Below, one piece after another: positions 35,116 to 44,466 of a DNA stretch of 64,000 nt (positions within the stretch are counted from its first letter, which is position 1; every line of letters starts with the position of its first letter). The notes under the pieces are model-generated. The model saw only the letters and a list, made by a program, of their open reading frames with translations, searched no databases and was not told the DNA's origin. Source of the DNA: Hyunsoonleella aestuarii (GTDB lineage: Bacteria; Bacteroidota; Bacteroidia; Flavobacteriales; Flavobacteriaceae); contig NZ_VAWB01000001.1 of the NCBI RefSeq assembly GCF_006148925.1, forward strand, positions 772,001 to 836,000, read 5' to 3'. A program made the position numbers and the translations under genes.

Positions 35116-36282
35116 ATGAAAAATATATATTTATTATTAACCGTGTCCATTTTATTAACCTCTTGTGGTAGTGGTAATAAAAAATCTTTAGAAGATGTTA
35201 TTGCATCTCAAGACCTCGAACAAATTCGAGAAAAGAAAGCATCCTTAGATTCGCAACAGCAAACAATTTTAGCTGAACTTAAACTGTTAGAATCTGAAAT
35301 CAAGAAACTAGATCCTCAACAAAAAGTTCCATTGATTACTACGTTCTTAACTAAAGAAGAAGTTTTTGATCACTTTGTAGAACTTCAAGGTAATGTTACT
35401 ACAAAACAAAATGTAGTTATAAACGCCGAATTTGGAGGCGTTTTAAAACAGGTTTATGTTAAAGAAGGTCAGAAAGTAAGCCCCGGACAAATTTTGGCAA
35501 AAATTGATGATGGTGGCTTGAGTCAACAATTAGCGCAATTGAAAATACAAACGGAGTTGGCTAAAACAACTTTTGAACGACAAGAACGCTTATGGAATCA
35601 AAAAATTGGAAGTGAAATTCAATTTTTACAAGCCAAAGCCACTTATGAAGCCCAGTTAGAGGTAACGAATCAATTAAAGCAGCAGTTAGCTAAAACAGTC
35701 GTTAGAGCACCGTTCTCTGGAACTATAGATGATATAATAACCGACCAAGGTACTGTGGTAGCACCTGGTCAATCAGCACTTTTTAGAATTGTAAATCTAA
35801 AAAAAATGTATATAGAAACCGATGTTCCAGAAAGTTACATTTCATCAATTAACGTTGGAAAATCAGTTGAAGTAGATTTTCCTGTATTAGGAAAAACTAT
35901 CAACACTAAAGTACGTCAAGTAGGTGATTTTATAAATCCTGCGAATAGAACATTTAAAATTCAAGTACCCATTCCAAATGAGAACAAAGCTATAAAGCCA
36001 AACTTAACAGCAAAGCTAAAAATTAATGATTACACAAATGAGAAGGCCATTTTAATACCTCAAAGTATTATTTCTGAAAATGCTGAAGGCAAACAATATA
36101 TCTATGCCATTACAGACAAAAATGACAGTTTGGCCAAAGCAAAACGTGTTATTATAGAAACAGGAAAAACACAAGGCGACTTTATTGAAGTTACTTCGGG
36201 CCTAGAAAATGGTAGCGAAATCATTAAAGAAGGTGCTCGTAGCGTTAAAGATGGACAAGATGTAAAAATCATTAAAATTTAA
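35116..36282 (+). CDS. RND efflux periplasmic adaptor (membrane fusion protein)
   Basis: A 388-residue lipoprotein (signal ending LLTSCGSG, Cys17) joining the RND pump to TolC. A coiled coil near residues 30-70 precedes a biotinyl/lipoyl-like domain (VYVKEGQKVSPGQILAKIDD, about 115-134). A second short hairpin, its return strand VVRAPFSGTIDDI, a beta-barrel and a membrane-proximal domain follow. It belongs to the HlyD/AcrA type. Spacing of 20 bases to the pump gene indicates one operon. Confidence 0.94.
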   Translation: MKNIYLLLTVSILLTSCGSGNKKSLEDVIASQDLEQIREKKASLDSQQQTILAELKLLESEIKKLDPQQKVPLITTFLTKEEVFDHFVELQGNVTTKQNVVINAEFGGVLKQVYVKEGQKVSPGQILAKIDDGGLSQQLAQLKIQTELAKTTFERQERLWNQKIGSEIQFLQAKATYEAQLEVTNQLKQQLAKTVVRAPFSGTIDDIITDQGTVVAPGQSALFRIVNLKKMYIETDVPESYISSINVGKSVEVDFPVLGKTINTKVRQVGDFINPANRTFKIQVPIPNENKAIKPNLTAKLKINDYTNEKAILIPQSIISENAEGKQYIYAITDKNDSLAKAKRVIIETGKTQGDFIEVTSGLENGSEIIKEGARSVKDGQDVKIIKI

Positions 36283-36302
36283 ACCAATAACGCTTTAAAG
36301 TA

Positions 36303-39300
36303 ATGACAAAGAAAGAAAAACAAAAAAAAATAGATAAAGAGTTTGGTTTATCATCATGGGCTATTAACAATAAAACAACCATGTATGTTTTAATCGCTCT
36401 CATTTTATTTTTAGGAGCAGGCGCCTATTTCAGTATGGCACGAGAAAGTTTTCCTGAGATTAAAGAAACTAAAATTTACATAAGCTCTGTTTATCCAGGA
36501 AATACAGCTGAAGATATCGAGAAACTAATCACCGACCCTATTGAGGACAAACTAAAAACAGTTAGTAATGTTGTTGAAATAACCTCAACATCCCAAGAAG
36601 ATTATTCCATAATCATTGTTGAATTCGATGAGGACATAACGGTTGATGCGGCAAAACAAAAAGTTAAAGACGAAGTCGATTCAGAAACATCTGGAGAAGA
36701 TTGGCCAACATTTAACGGCGCGAAAGTGGAACCTACAATTTTCGACTTGAGCATGTCTGAAGAAATCCCAATACTAAATATTAATATTTCTGGTGATTTC
36801 CCAGTAGATAAACTTAAAGAGTATGCCGAATATTTAGAAGACGAAATAGAAAGCCTTCAAGAAATAAAACAAGTAGATATTAGAGGGGCTCAAGACAAAG
36901 AAGTAGAGGTTGCTGTAGATATTTATAAAATGATGGCTGCTCAAGTAAGCTTCAACGATATTATAAATACCATTAGCAACGAAAACATGACCATGTCTGC
37001 TGGAAATTTAATATCGAGTGGTCAACGTCGTACTATAAGAATTCTCGGCGAAATAGAAGACCCCAAAGAGCTTGAAACTTTTGTAGTTAAAGCGGAAAAT
37101 GGTAATGCTATATATTTAAATGACATCGCGAAGATATCCTTTAAGGACGAAGATAAAACCACTTATGCCAGAGAGTTTGGAGAACCTGTGGTGATGCTCG
37201 ATGTAAAAAAACGATCGGGAAAAAACATGGTGGCTGCCACCGAACAAATTAAAGTGATTGTTGACGATGCTATTGCAAACGTTTTTCCAACAAATTTAAA
37301 AGTTACTATTTCTAATGATCAATCCTCTAAAACCATTGGTCAAGTAGACGATTTAGTAAATAACATCATTTTTGGTATCATATTAGTTGTTACCGTTTTA
37401 ATGTTCTTTTTAGGGTTCAAAAACGCACTCTTTGTTGGGTTTGCTATTCCTATGTCTATGTTTATGTCGTTAATGATATTAAACACGCTTGGGTATACTA
37501 TGAATACCATGATTCTATTTGGACTCATTATGGGGCTTGGTATGTTAGTAGATAATGGTATTGTGGTTGTTGAAAACGTATATCGATTAATGGATGAAGA
37601 GGGCATGACGAGAATACAAGCTGCAAAAAAAGGTATTGGTGAAATTGCTTTCCCAATAATAATTTCTACGGCAACTACTGTGGCGGCATTTATTCCATTA
37701 GGCCTATGGCCAGGACTTATGGGGCAATTCATGATTTATTTCCCGGTTACCTTATCGGTTGTTTTAGGATCTTCTCTCTTTGTTGCTATATTCTTTAACT
37801 CTGTATTGGTTTCTCAATTTATGACAACTGAAGACAGAGATATGCCACTCCAAAATATTATTAAACTTACAGTTATTGTTGGAGGCATTGGTTTGTTAAT
37901 AGCCATTTTTGGTGGAAGCTATCGAGGTCTTGGAACATTAATGATTGTTGTAGCAATTATGCTATGGATATATCGACTTTTCTTAAGAAGATGGGCTAAT
38001 GGTTTCCAAAATAAAGTCTTACCTCGATGGGAACGTTTTTATGAAAAAATGTTGAGAGGTGCGCTATCTGGGAGAAAACCAATAATTATTTCTGTAGGCA
38101 CACTTTTATTATTAATTCTGGCATTTATTGGTTTTGGTGCTTCTGTGGAGAGTAAACGAACAAAAGTTGAATTTTTTCCAGATAATACGCCAAACCAGAT
38201 AATTGTTTATATAGAATATCCAGAAGGTACAGATATTAAAAAAACAAACCAAATTACTCAGGACATTGAACAACGCGTTTATAGCATTATTAATAATTCA
38301 AAGTATGTTGATGATGGTTATAATTTCTTAACCGAAAGTGCTGTGTCACAAGTTGGTGAAGGTGCTGGTAACCCACAAACCGATGGTGGTTCTGCTGCAG
38401 AAATGCCTCATCGTGGTAAAATAACGGCCACCATGAGAGAATATAAATTCAGGAAAGGAGCAGATAGTAATATTCTTTTAAAAGAAGTTCAAGAAGCACT
38501 TAAAGGCATTTATCCAGGTGTTTCCATTTCCGTTGAAAAAGATGCCGTTGGGCCACCAGCTGGATATCCTATTAACATAGAACTAGAAGGCAAAGATTAT
38601 TCTGAATTGATAGCTACAGCTGAAAAAATGAAGGATTTTATCAACTCTAAAAATGTTCAAGGGATTGATGAATTAAAGATTGACGTAAATAAATCGAAAC
38701 CATCGATGCAAGTTTTGGTCGATAGAAAAAAGGCTGGAGAACTTGGTGTAAGTTCTGGTCAAGTTGGACAACAGTTACGTAATGCAATATTCGGTGCCAA
38801 AGCGGGTATTTATAAAGAAGATGGTGAGGACTATGATATTTATGTACGGTTTAATAAAGAAAACAGATATAATACCAGTGCTATTTTCAATCAGAAAATA
38901 ACCTTTAGAGATATGGCTTCAGGACAAATAAAGGAAATTCCTGTTTCTGCTGTGGCCAATCATACTAATAACTCTGGTTTTAGTGCGATTAAACATAAAG
39001 ATGTAGAACGTGTAGTAACTTTATATTCTGCTCTAGCACCAGGTTATACGGATGCGGGCGCCATCGTTTCTGTTATTAAAAACGAAATGCAGGCTTTTAC
39101 TGAAAAACCAGATACGGTAAAGGTTGATTATACCGGTCAAATTGAAGAGCAGGAAAAGCAAATGGCTTTTTTAATGGGAGCATTCTTTACTGGTTTGGGT
39201 TTAATTTTCTTTATTCTAATTTTCCAATTTAACTCAGTTTCTAAACCTGCAATAATTATGCTGGCTATTTTCTTAAGTCTTATTGGTGTTTTTGGAGGCA

Positions 39301-39827
39301 TTGTAGCAACAGGTAGCGCATTTGTTATTATGATGACCATGATGGGAATTATATCCTTAGCTGGAATTGTAGTTAATAATGGAGTAGTTCTTTTAGACTA
39401 TACGCAATTATTAATAGATCGTAAAAAAGTTAAAGAAAATCTAGACGACGATCATTATCTACACACAAACGATTTAATAGAAGCCATTGTAAAAGGAGGT
39501 AAGGCACGTTTACGCCCCGTACTGTTAACGGCAATTACAACCATTTTAGGACTAATTCCATTAGCAACTGGATTCAACATTAACTTCTATACACTATTTA
39601 GTGAATTTAATCCTAATATTTACATGGGTGGTGATAATGTTATTTTCTGGGGACCGTTGGCTTGGACTGTTATTTATGGATTATTCATTGCGACATTCCT
39701 AACATTAATTGTTGTTCCTATTTTATTCTTTTTAGTAACTAAATTTAAAATGTGGCTTTTTAAAAGTAGAACGGTTCCAAGAGAAGATTCGATTATTTTA
39801 GAGTCTATTAGAACTGACAAAATTTAG
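36303..39827 (+). CDS. RND multidrug efflux transporter, inner-membrane pump
   Basis: A 1174-residue AcrB/HAE1-like proton antiporter. It shows the N-terminal helix, two large porter domains and twelve core helices. The proton-relay aspartate motif GLGMLVDNGIVVVENVYRLM lies near residue 410, and the C-terminal half has VNNGVVLLDY. It is longer than the usual 1030-1060. An insertion at about residues 505-560, after the sixth core helix, adds two hydrophobic stretches (LTVIVGGIGLLIAIFG and LGTLMIVVAIMLWIY) before the cytoplasmic linker. Substrates cannot be told from sequence. Confidence 0.94.
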   Translation: MTKKEKQKKIDKEFGLSSWAINNKTTMYVLIALILFLGAGAYFSMARESFPEIKETKIYISSVYPGNTAEDIEKLITDPIEDKLKTVSNVVEITSTSQEDYSIIIVEFDEDITVDAAKQKVKDEVDSETSGEDWPTFNGAKVEPTIFDLSMSEEIPILNINISGDFPVDKLKEYAEYLEDEIESLQEIKQVDIRGAQDKEVEVAVDIYKMMAAQVSFNDIINTISNENMTMSAGNLISSGQRRTIRILGEIEDPKELETFVVKAENGNAIYLNDIAKISFKDEDKTTYAREFGEPVVMLDVKKRSGKNMVAATEQIKVIVDDAIANVFPTNLKVTISNDQSSKTIGQVDDLVNNIIFGIILVVTVLMFFLGFKNALFVGFAIPMSMFMSLMILNTLGYTMNTMILFGLIMGLGMLVDNGIVVVENVYRLMDEEGMTRIQAAKKGIGEIAFPIIISTATTVAAFIPLGLWPGLMGQFMIYFPVTLSVVLGSSLFVAIFFNSVLVSQFMTTEDRDMPLQNIIKLTVIVGGIGLLIAIFGGSYRGLGTLMIVVAIMLWIYRLFLRRWANGFQNKVLPRWERFYEKMLRGALSGRKPIIISVGTLLLLILAFIGFGASVESKRTKVEFFPDNTPNQIIVYIEYPEGTDIKKTNQITQDIEQRVYSIINNSKYVDDGYNFLTESAVSQVGEGAGNPQTDGGSAAEMPHRGKITATMREYKFRKGADSNILLKEVQEALKGIYPGVSISVEKDAVGPPAGYPINIELEGKDYSELIATAEKMKDFINSKNVQGIDELKIDVNKSKPSMQVLVDRKKAGELGVSSGQVGQQLRNAIFGAKAGIYKEDGEDYDIYVRFNKENRYNTSAIFNQKITFRDMASGQIKEIPVSAVANHTNNSGFSAIKHKDVERVVTLYSALAPGYTDAGAIVSVIKNEMQAFTEKPDTVKVDYTGQIEEQEKQMAFLMGAFFTGLGLIFFILIFQFNSVSKPAIIMLAIFLSLIGVFGGIVATGSAFVIMMTMMGIISLAGIVVNNGVVLLDYTQLLIDRKKVKENLDDDHYLHTNDLIEAIVKGGKARLRPVLLTAITTILGLIPLATGFNINFYTLFSEFNPNIYMGGDNVIFWGPLAWTVIYGLFIATFLTLIVVPILFFLVTKFKMWLFKSRTVPREDSIILESIRTDKI

Positions 39828-39861
39828 ATTAATAAACCATCCCTTAAGATTATAAAACAAA

Positions 39862-39893
39862 AAATCTCCTAGAGCTGTAGCTCTAGGAGATTT
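39862..39893 (-). terminator. Terminator between the RND pump and susD
   Basis: A 14-bp stem (AAATCTCCTAGAGC with its complement) closes on TGTA. The T run is on the minus-strand side, so it mainly ends the convergent susC-susD transcript. It may also stop the efflux operon weakly. Confidence 0.8.
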
Positions 39894-39961
39894 AAAACTA
39901 TATAAAACTAAACCCGAAACTATTATTTAAGACTTGTCTAGTTATTGTAATAATTAATATT

Positions 39962-41281
39962 TTAATTGGCACCTGTCTCTGTAAATGGTGTAGGGAAGGC
40001 ATCAATAATGTTATCCCCAGGACGATCTAATGGAATATTAGTTGGATTTAACATGTTTAACCTACGCAAATCAACCCAGCGATGGCCTTCGGCAAATAAA
40101 GAATATCTTCTTTGATTTACAACTTCATCCAATAGAGAAGCATCATCAACAGCTCCAGCATAATCTGCTAGTCCAGCAGCATTTCTTATAACATTAATTG
40201 CATCCACAGCCTCTACATTATCCGTTCCAATATTAGCTTCAGCATACATAAGTATTAATTCTTCATTCCGAATAAGATAAACAGGGTCTACGTTGCTTTT
40301 ATACAAAGCCACTTGGTAATCAGCAGAAAGATTATCGAATGTAGTTGTACCACCTGTTAATAAAAATGATTTATCCGTAACCCTTGAATCTCCAGCTTCA
40401 GCATCAGCAACCCAAGAATCGTGAATCATAAATTCTTGTCCGGATTGATCTAATACATGAAACTGTGCGTTTACGATATCATTACCTGTTAATCCAAAAA
40501 TGTGTGCAGGTCCTGACCATAAATCGCCACTCATATCCATAAACGAATTACTTAATGCTGACAACACACCAGCTTTATTATCTTGATATAGTGACACTCT
40601 TGCAACTAAAGCTCTATTAAACTCATTAAAAGCAGATGGATTGTCAAAACCAGTAAAACCAGAACTAATAGAAAAATCAAAACTACTACCAGCACTACTC
40701 AGGTCTGTTGATGCTTCATTTAACAAGCTAGATATACCTGCCAATGCATCTGTATAGGACACTTTAGGTCCAAGGTTGTTAGGGTCAGAAACATCTAAAC
40801 GAATCCCGTTCGTATATTGACGATTCGCAACCATAAGCAATGCATAAGCTTTTAGAGTTTTGGCATATCCGTAATACCCATTCTTTACCTCATCTGTAAA
40901 TCCAGCTGCAGAATTATCAACGGCTTCAATTAAAATATTAGCCGTTTTTACACTTTTATACCATGCAGCATAGGCACGAGTTGTTAAAAACCCGTTATTA
41001 TCTAGAGGACCCTTTAATATTTCTCCTGTAAACCTTGGGTCAACCCCGGTTAAATCATAATAATCTCTTCCTAATATACTTACAGTATCATAATGAAATT
41101 CTAAATCATTACGCATTATAGCCTCTAAGCCTACTGCTAGCAATTGGATATCTGCTTGCGAAGCACCATTCTGAACACTATCAACTGTTGCTGCATTAGG
41201 ATTTGAAACCTCATCTAATTCGCAACATGTAAATGTAAATGCGACACATAATAAAATGCATTTTATTAATATATTTTTCAT
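39962..41281 (-). CDS. SusD/RagB family outer-membrane lipoprotein
   Basis: A surface lipoprotein that captures substrate and acts as the lid of its SusC partner. The 439-residue product has a lipoprotein signal (FTFTCC, Cys19 or 20), the NPNAATVDSV start typical of SusD, TPR-like helices, and the C-terminal block RRYSLFAEGHRWVDLRRLN (about 388-406). It is ten bases downstream of susC on the minus strand. No glycoside hydrolase or peptidase lies nearby, so the nutrient is unknown. Confidence 0.95.
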   Translation of the reverse strand: MKNILIKCILLCVAFTFTCCELDEVSNPNAATVDSVQNGASQADIQLLAVGLEAIMRNDLEFHYDTVSILGRDYYDLTGVDPRFTGEILKGPLDNNGFLTTRAYAAWYKSVKTANILIEAVDNSAAGFTDEVKNGYYGYAKTLKAYALLMVANRQYTNGIRLDVSDPNNLGPKVSYTDALAGISSLLNEASTDLSSAGSSFDFSISSGFTGFDNPSAFNEFNRALVARVSLYQDNKAGVLSALSNSFMDMSGDLWSGPAHIFGLTGNDIVNAQFHVLDQSGQEFMIHDSWVADAEAGDSRVTDKSFLLTGGTTTFDNLSADYQVALYKSNVDPVYLIRNEELILMYAEANIGTDNVEAVDAINVIRNAAGLADYAGAVDDASLLDEVVNQRRYSLFAEGHRWVDLRRLNMLNPTNIPLDRPGDNIIDAFPTPFTETGAN

Positions 41282-41290
41282 AATTTTTTT

Positions 41291-44251
41291 TTAAAAGTTA
41301 ACATTTAGGTGAAAGTTAATAAACTTAGACGCTGGATAAGGTGTAACCTCCACATTATTACCTAATTCATTATTACCAAAATTAGAAACCTCTGGATCAT
41401 AACTATTATAATCAAAAATATTAATCAAGTTTCTACCCGATATACCTAGTCTAATTTTACTAGCATATTTGGTAAATCCTTCTGGTAATGTGTAATAAAG
41501 ACCAATTTCTCTTAATCTTAAATAACCAGAATCTTCAATAACAGGATCTGGATTAGCAAATGCTTGACTTGCCCTATAAGCACCATTTGTTAGCGTTCCG
41601 GAAGGATCTAAACCAACATCGTCGTAGTCCCAAGTAGTACCAGCTAAATCATATAATAATGTTGTTAAATTTATATTCTCACCCCCTTTTTTCCAGTGCC
41701 ATAAAAATGAAAGATCAAAGTTTTTATAACTTAATTGATTCGACCAAGACATTTGAAAATCTGGTTCTGAATTTCCATAAACGAAAAACCCATCACCTTC
41801 AGGGTCTCTTGCGGCGATTTCTTCTGCAGTATATGCCGATGCGTCATAAGTTCCAACAATTTGAGTTACGCTTTTACCTTCTTGAATTAAGAAGGTTCCT
41901 AAAGATGCTGCAAAACCTCCCTCCGTAAAACTCGGAACATCTAAACGTGTAACCTCAGATTTATTTTTCCACCACTTAATACTAGAATCCCAAGTAAAGT
42001 CGTCTTTATTTATAACGTTAGCATTTATTCCTAATTCAACACCCCTGTTTTCAAGTTCTGCTGCATTTTGAATTTTCGTTGTGAAACCTGAAGAAGTTGG
42101 ATAATCAACTTCTAATAATACATCTTCAACTTTTTTATTATAAACTGTAAACTCAACATTTATTCGACTATTAAATAATCCAAAATCAATCCCATATTCC
42201 AATTCCCTCTGTCGTTCTGGACCAACATCACTATTTCCTAATAATAAATTTTGAGATAATCCAGAGTTACCACCAATTAACTGGCCATCAAATACAGTAA
42301 ATCTATCTCGGAAATTAGAAAAACTACCTGCCTCTCCGTATGCTATTCTTGGCTTAAAAGAACTTAAAGCATCTATATTCCAAAAATCAAAATTATGCAG
42401 ATTAATAGCTAAATTAGCTTTTGGATAGTAATAAAACTTAGAAGAATCTCCATTATTGGTTGATTTATCTCCACGAATACCTAGGGTTCCGATAATTCTA
42501 TCTTTAAAATTTATTTCTGTTTGACCGAAAAACCCAGTATCCTGCTGAGGAATTATATTCTGATCTGTTGATACATTTGTAGATTGATCTAAATTAGTTT
42601 GGGAACCATTTAAACCAGTACCCACTGTAACAACTGTATTTCTATCAAAATCTTGAAAAAAGTTACCTATCTGAGTTGAAAAGCTTAAACCATTATCTAA
42701 ACTTAAATCATGTACTAAAAAAGCAGATAATTGGTAATTTGTATTAACTGTAGTTCCCTGAATAGCCACACCTCTTAATGATGTAGGCGACCTGAAATAT
42801 GATAAAGCTTGAGGGAATATACTTCTAGTACGCAAAGTGAACTGATCAAATCCAGCCTGAAGAACTAATTTTAAATTTTGACTATCTGTATGAAAAAGTC
42901 GAACATTAGATGTTGCACTCCCTATAAAACGGTTTACTTTTTCTTCATTTGTCGTTAATGCAATTGTTTCTAATGCATTAGATCCTGCTCCACCAGCAGG
43001 GTAAATACCGTCAACTGGAGACAAATCTTCCCATGGATAAGTAAACGCCAAAGCATAACCTATTGTTCTGTTTGCATTTCCATTATTAAAAAACCCTCGA
43101 TCGGCGTCAGAATTAATATAGTTAGAAGTAATATATAAGTCTAACCACTCATTAAATTTTTGTCCAATATTCAAACGCATAGAAGTTTTCTTGTAACCTG
43201 TATTATCTACTAAACCTGGCTCATTTTTACTAGTTATCCCAAAGAAATAATCGGTTTTATCATTAGCTCCTGAAGTTGTAAATCGAGTAGTAGAAGAAAT
43301 TCTAGTATGATCAAAAATTTCAGCTTCATAATCACGCAATTGGGCATTTGGGTCACCTCCAAGTGCAGTTATTTCACTTGCATCCCAATCTCTCAATCCT
43401 AATAATTGAGTTGGGCTTCTAAGGCCTACTGTTTGAGAAAATGTCACCTTTGGTTTTCCTTGTTTACCTCGTTTGGTTTTAATCAAAACAACACCACCTG
43501 CCGCACGTGAACCATAAATGGCAGCTGCTGAAGCCCCTTTGAGAATTTCAACACTTTCAATATCCTCCGGGTCAATATCAGCAATTCTATTTGAAGCATC
43601 ATCCTGTGTAGAAGAGGTATTACCTCCACCGGAAGCTTCACTAACAATATTGTTTCCTAAACCAATTGAAGAATTGTCAACATAAACACCGTCAACAATA
43701 AAAAGAGGTTGTTGATTTCCGAAAATTGAGGTAACACCTCTTAATCTCATAGAGATACCTCCTCCTGGTGCTCCAGAATTAGCCTTGATTTCTGCTCCAG
43801 TAAATTTTCCTGTAAGTGAGCTTCCAAATTCTGATTGAACTGTAACCCCTGTAAGGTCACCCGCAGAAATAGATGCCACTGTATTTGCTAAGTTAGATCT
43901 TTTAGTAGAACTAGCTAAACCTGTTATAACAACTTCTTCTAAAGAAGTTGCAGATTCCTTCAAGGTAACATTTACAGCACCAGAAGCATTAACTGCTTGC
44001 TCCAGAGTTTCAAAGCCTAAAGAAGAAAATACTAATGTGACAGGAAAACTGTCTACATTTAAACTGAAATTTCCATCAAAATCTGAGGTCGTTCCAGTTG
44101 AAGTTCCTTTAATAATAACGTTTGCTCCTCCTAGAGGAAAACCAGTAGTACCATCTGTTACTTTTCCTGTAATGGTTCCTTGTGAAAAGGAGATTATTGG
44201 AAAAAGAAACAGAATAAGTAAGTACATTTTACAATGTAATAGTTTAATCAT
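41291..44251 (-). CDS. SusC/RagA family TonB-dependent transporter
   Basis: A 986-residue outer-membrane transporter energised by TonB-ExbB-ExbD. It has a signal peptide (MYLLILFLFPIISFSQ), a carboxypeptidase-regulatory-like domain (GTITGKVTDGTTGFPLGGA, about 25-100), a plug with PEDIESVEILKGASAAAIYGS (about 228-248), and a 22-strand barrel ending INFHLNVNF. The phrase PLFIVDGVYVD is typical of SusC. It pairs with the SusD gene. No regulator of the HTCS or ECF type is adjacent. Confidence 0.96.
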   Translation of the reverse strand: MIKLLHCKMYLLILFLFPIISFSQGTITGKVTDGTTGFPLGGANVIIKGTSTGTTSDFDGNFSLNVDSFPVTLVFSSLGFETLEQAVNASGAVNVTLKESATSLEEVVITGLASSTKRSNLANTVASISAGDLTGVTVQSEFGSSLTGKFTGAEIKANSGAPGGGISMRLRGVTSIFGNQQPLFIVDGVYVDNSSIGLGNNIVSEASGGGNTSSTQDDASNRIADIDPEDIESVEILKGASAAAIYGSRAAGGVVLIKTKRGKQGKPKVTFSQTVGLRSPTQLLGLRDWDASEITALGGDPNAQLRDYEAEIFDHTRISSTTRFTTSGANDKTDYFFGITSKNEPGLVDNTGYKKTSMRLNIGQKFNEWLDLYITSNYINSDADRGFFNNGNANRTIGYALAFTYPWEDLSPVDGIYPAGGAGSNALETIALTTNEEKVNRFIGSATSNVRLFHTDSQNLKLVLQAGFDQFTLRTRSIFPQALSYFRSPTSLRGVAIQGTTVNTNYQLSAFLVHDLSLDNGLSFSTQIGNFFQDFDRNTVVTVGTGLNGSQTNLDQSTNVSTDQNIIPQQDTGFFGQTEINFKDRIIGTLGIRGDKSTNNGDSSKFYYYPKANLAINLHNFDFWNIDALSSFKPRIAYGEAGSFSNFRDRFTVFDGQLIGGNSGLSQNLLLGNSDVGPERQRELEYGIDFGLFNSRINVEFTVYNKKVEDVLLEVDYPTSSGFTTKIQNAAELENRGVELGINANVINKDDFTWDSSIKWWKNKSEVTRLDVPSFTEGGFAASLGTFLIQEGKSVTQIVGTYDASAYTAEEIAARDPEGDGFFVYGNSEPDFQMSWSNQLSYKNFDLSFLWHWKKGGENINLTTLLYDLAGTTWDYDDVGLDPSGTLTNGAYRASQAFANPDPVIEDSGYLRLREIGLYYTLPEGFTKYASKIRLGISGRNLINIFDYNSYDPEVSNFGNNELGNNVEVTPYPASKFINFHLNVNF

Positions 44252-44400
44252 AATGTTTGTTTTTTGAATTAGTTAGGATAAATATCGAAATAATTTATCA
44301 TTTTAAAGAATTTTAGTATCAAAATTTTCATTATTCACAATTTTGTTTAGATTCTATTCTGAATTTTGTAATAATGAGTTTCTTCTGAACCCATTGTAAA

Positions 44401-44434
44401 ACAAAAAACTCCGTAAACAAAAGTTTACGGAGTT
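44401..44434 (-). terminator. Intrinsic terminator after the stand-alone TonB receptor
   Basis: AACTCCGTAAAC (44407-44418) pairs with GTTTACGGAGTT (44423-44434) over AAAA, with the T run on the minus-strand side. It ends the 44467-47328 gene before susC begins. Confidence 0.88.
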
Positions 44435-44466
44435 CATTAGATTAATTTTAATTATTTTATTTCTAG

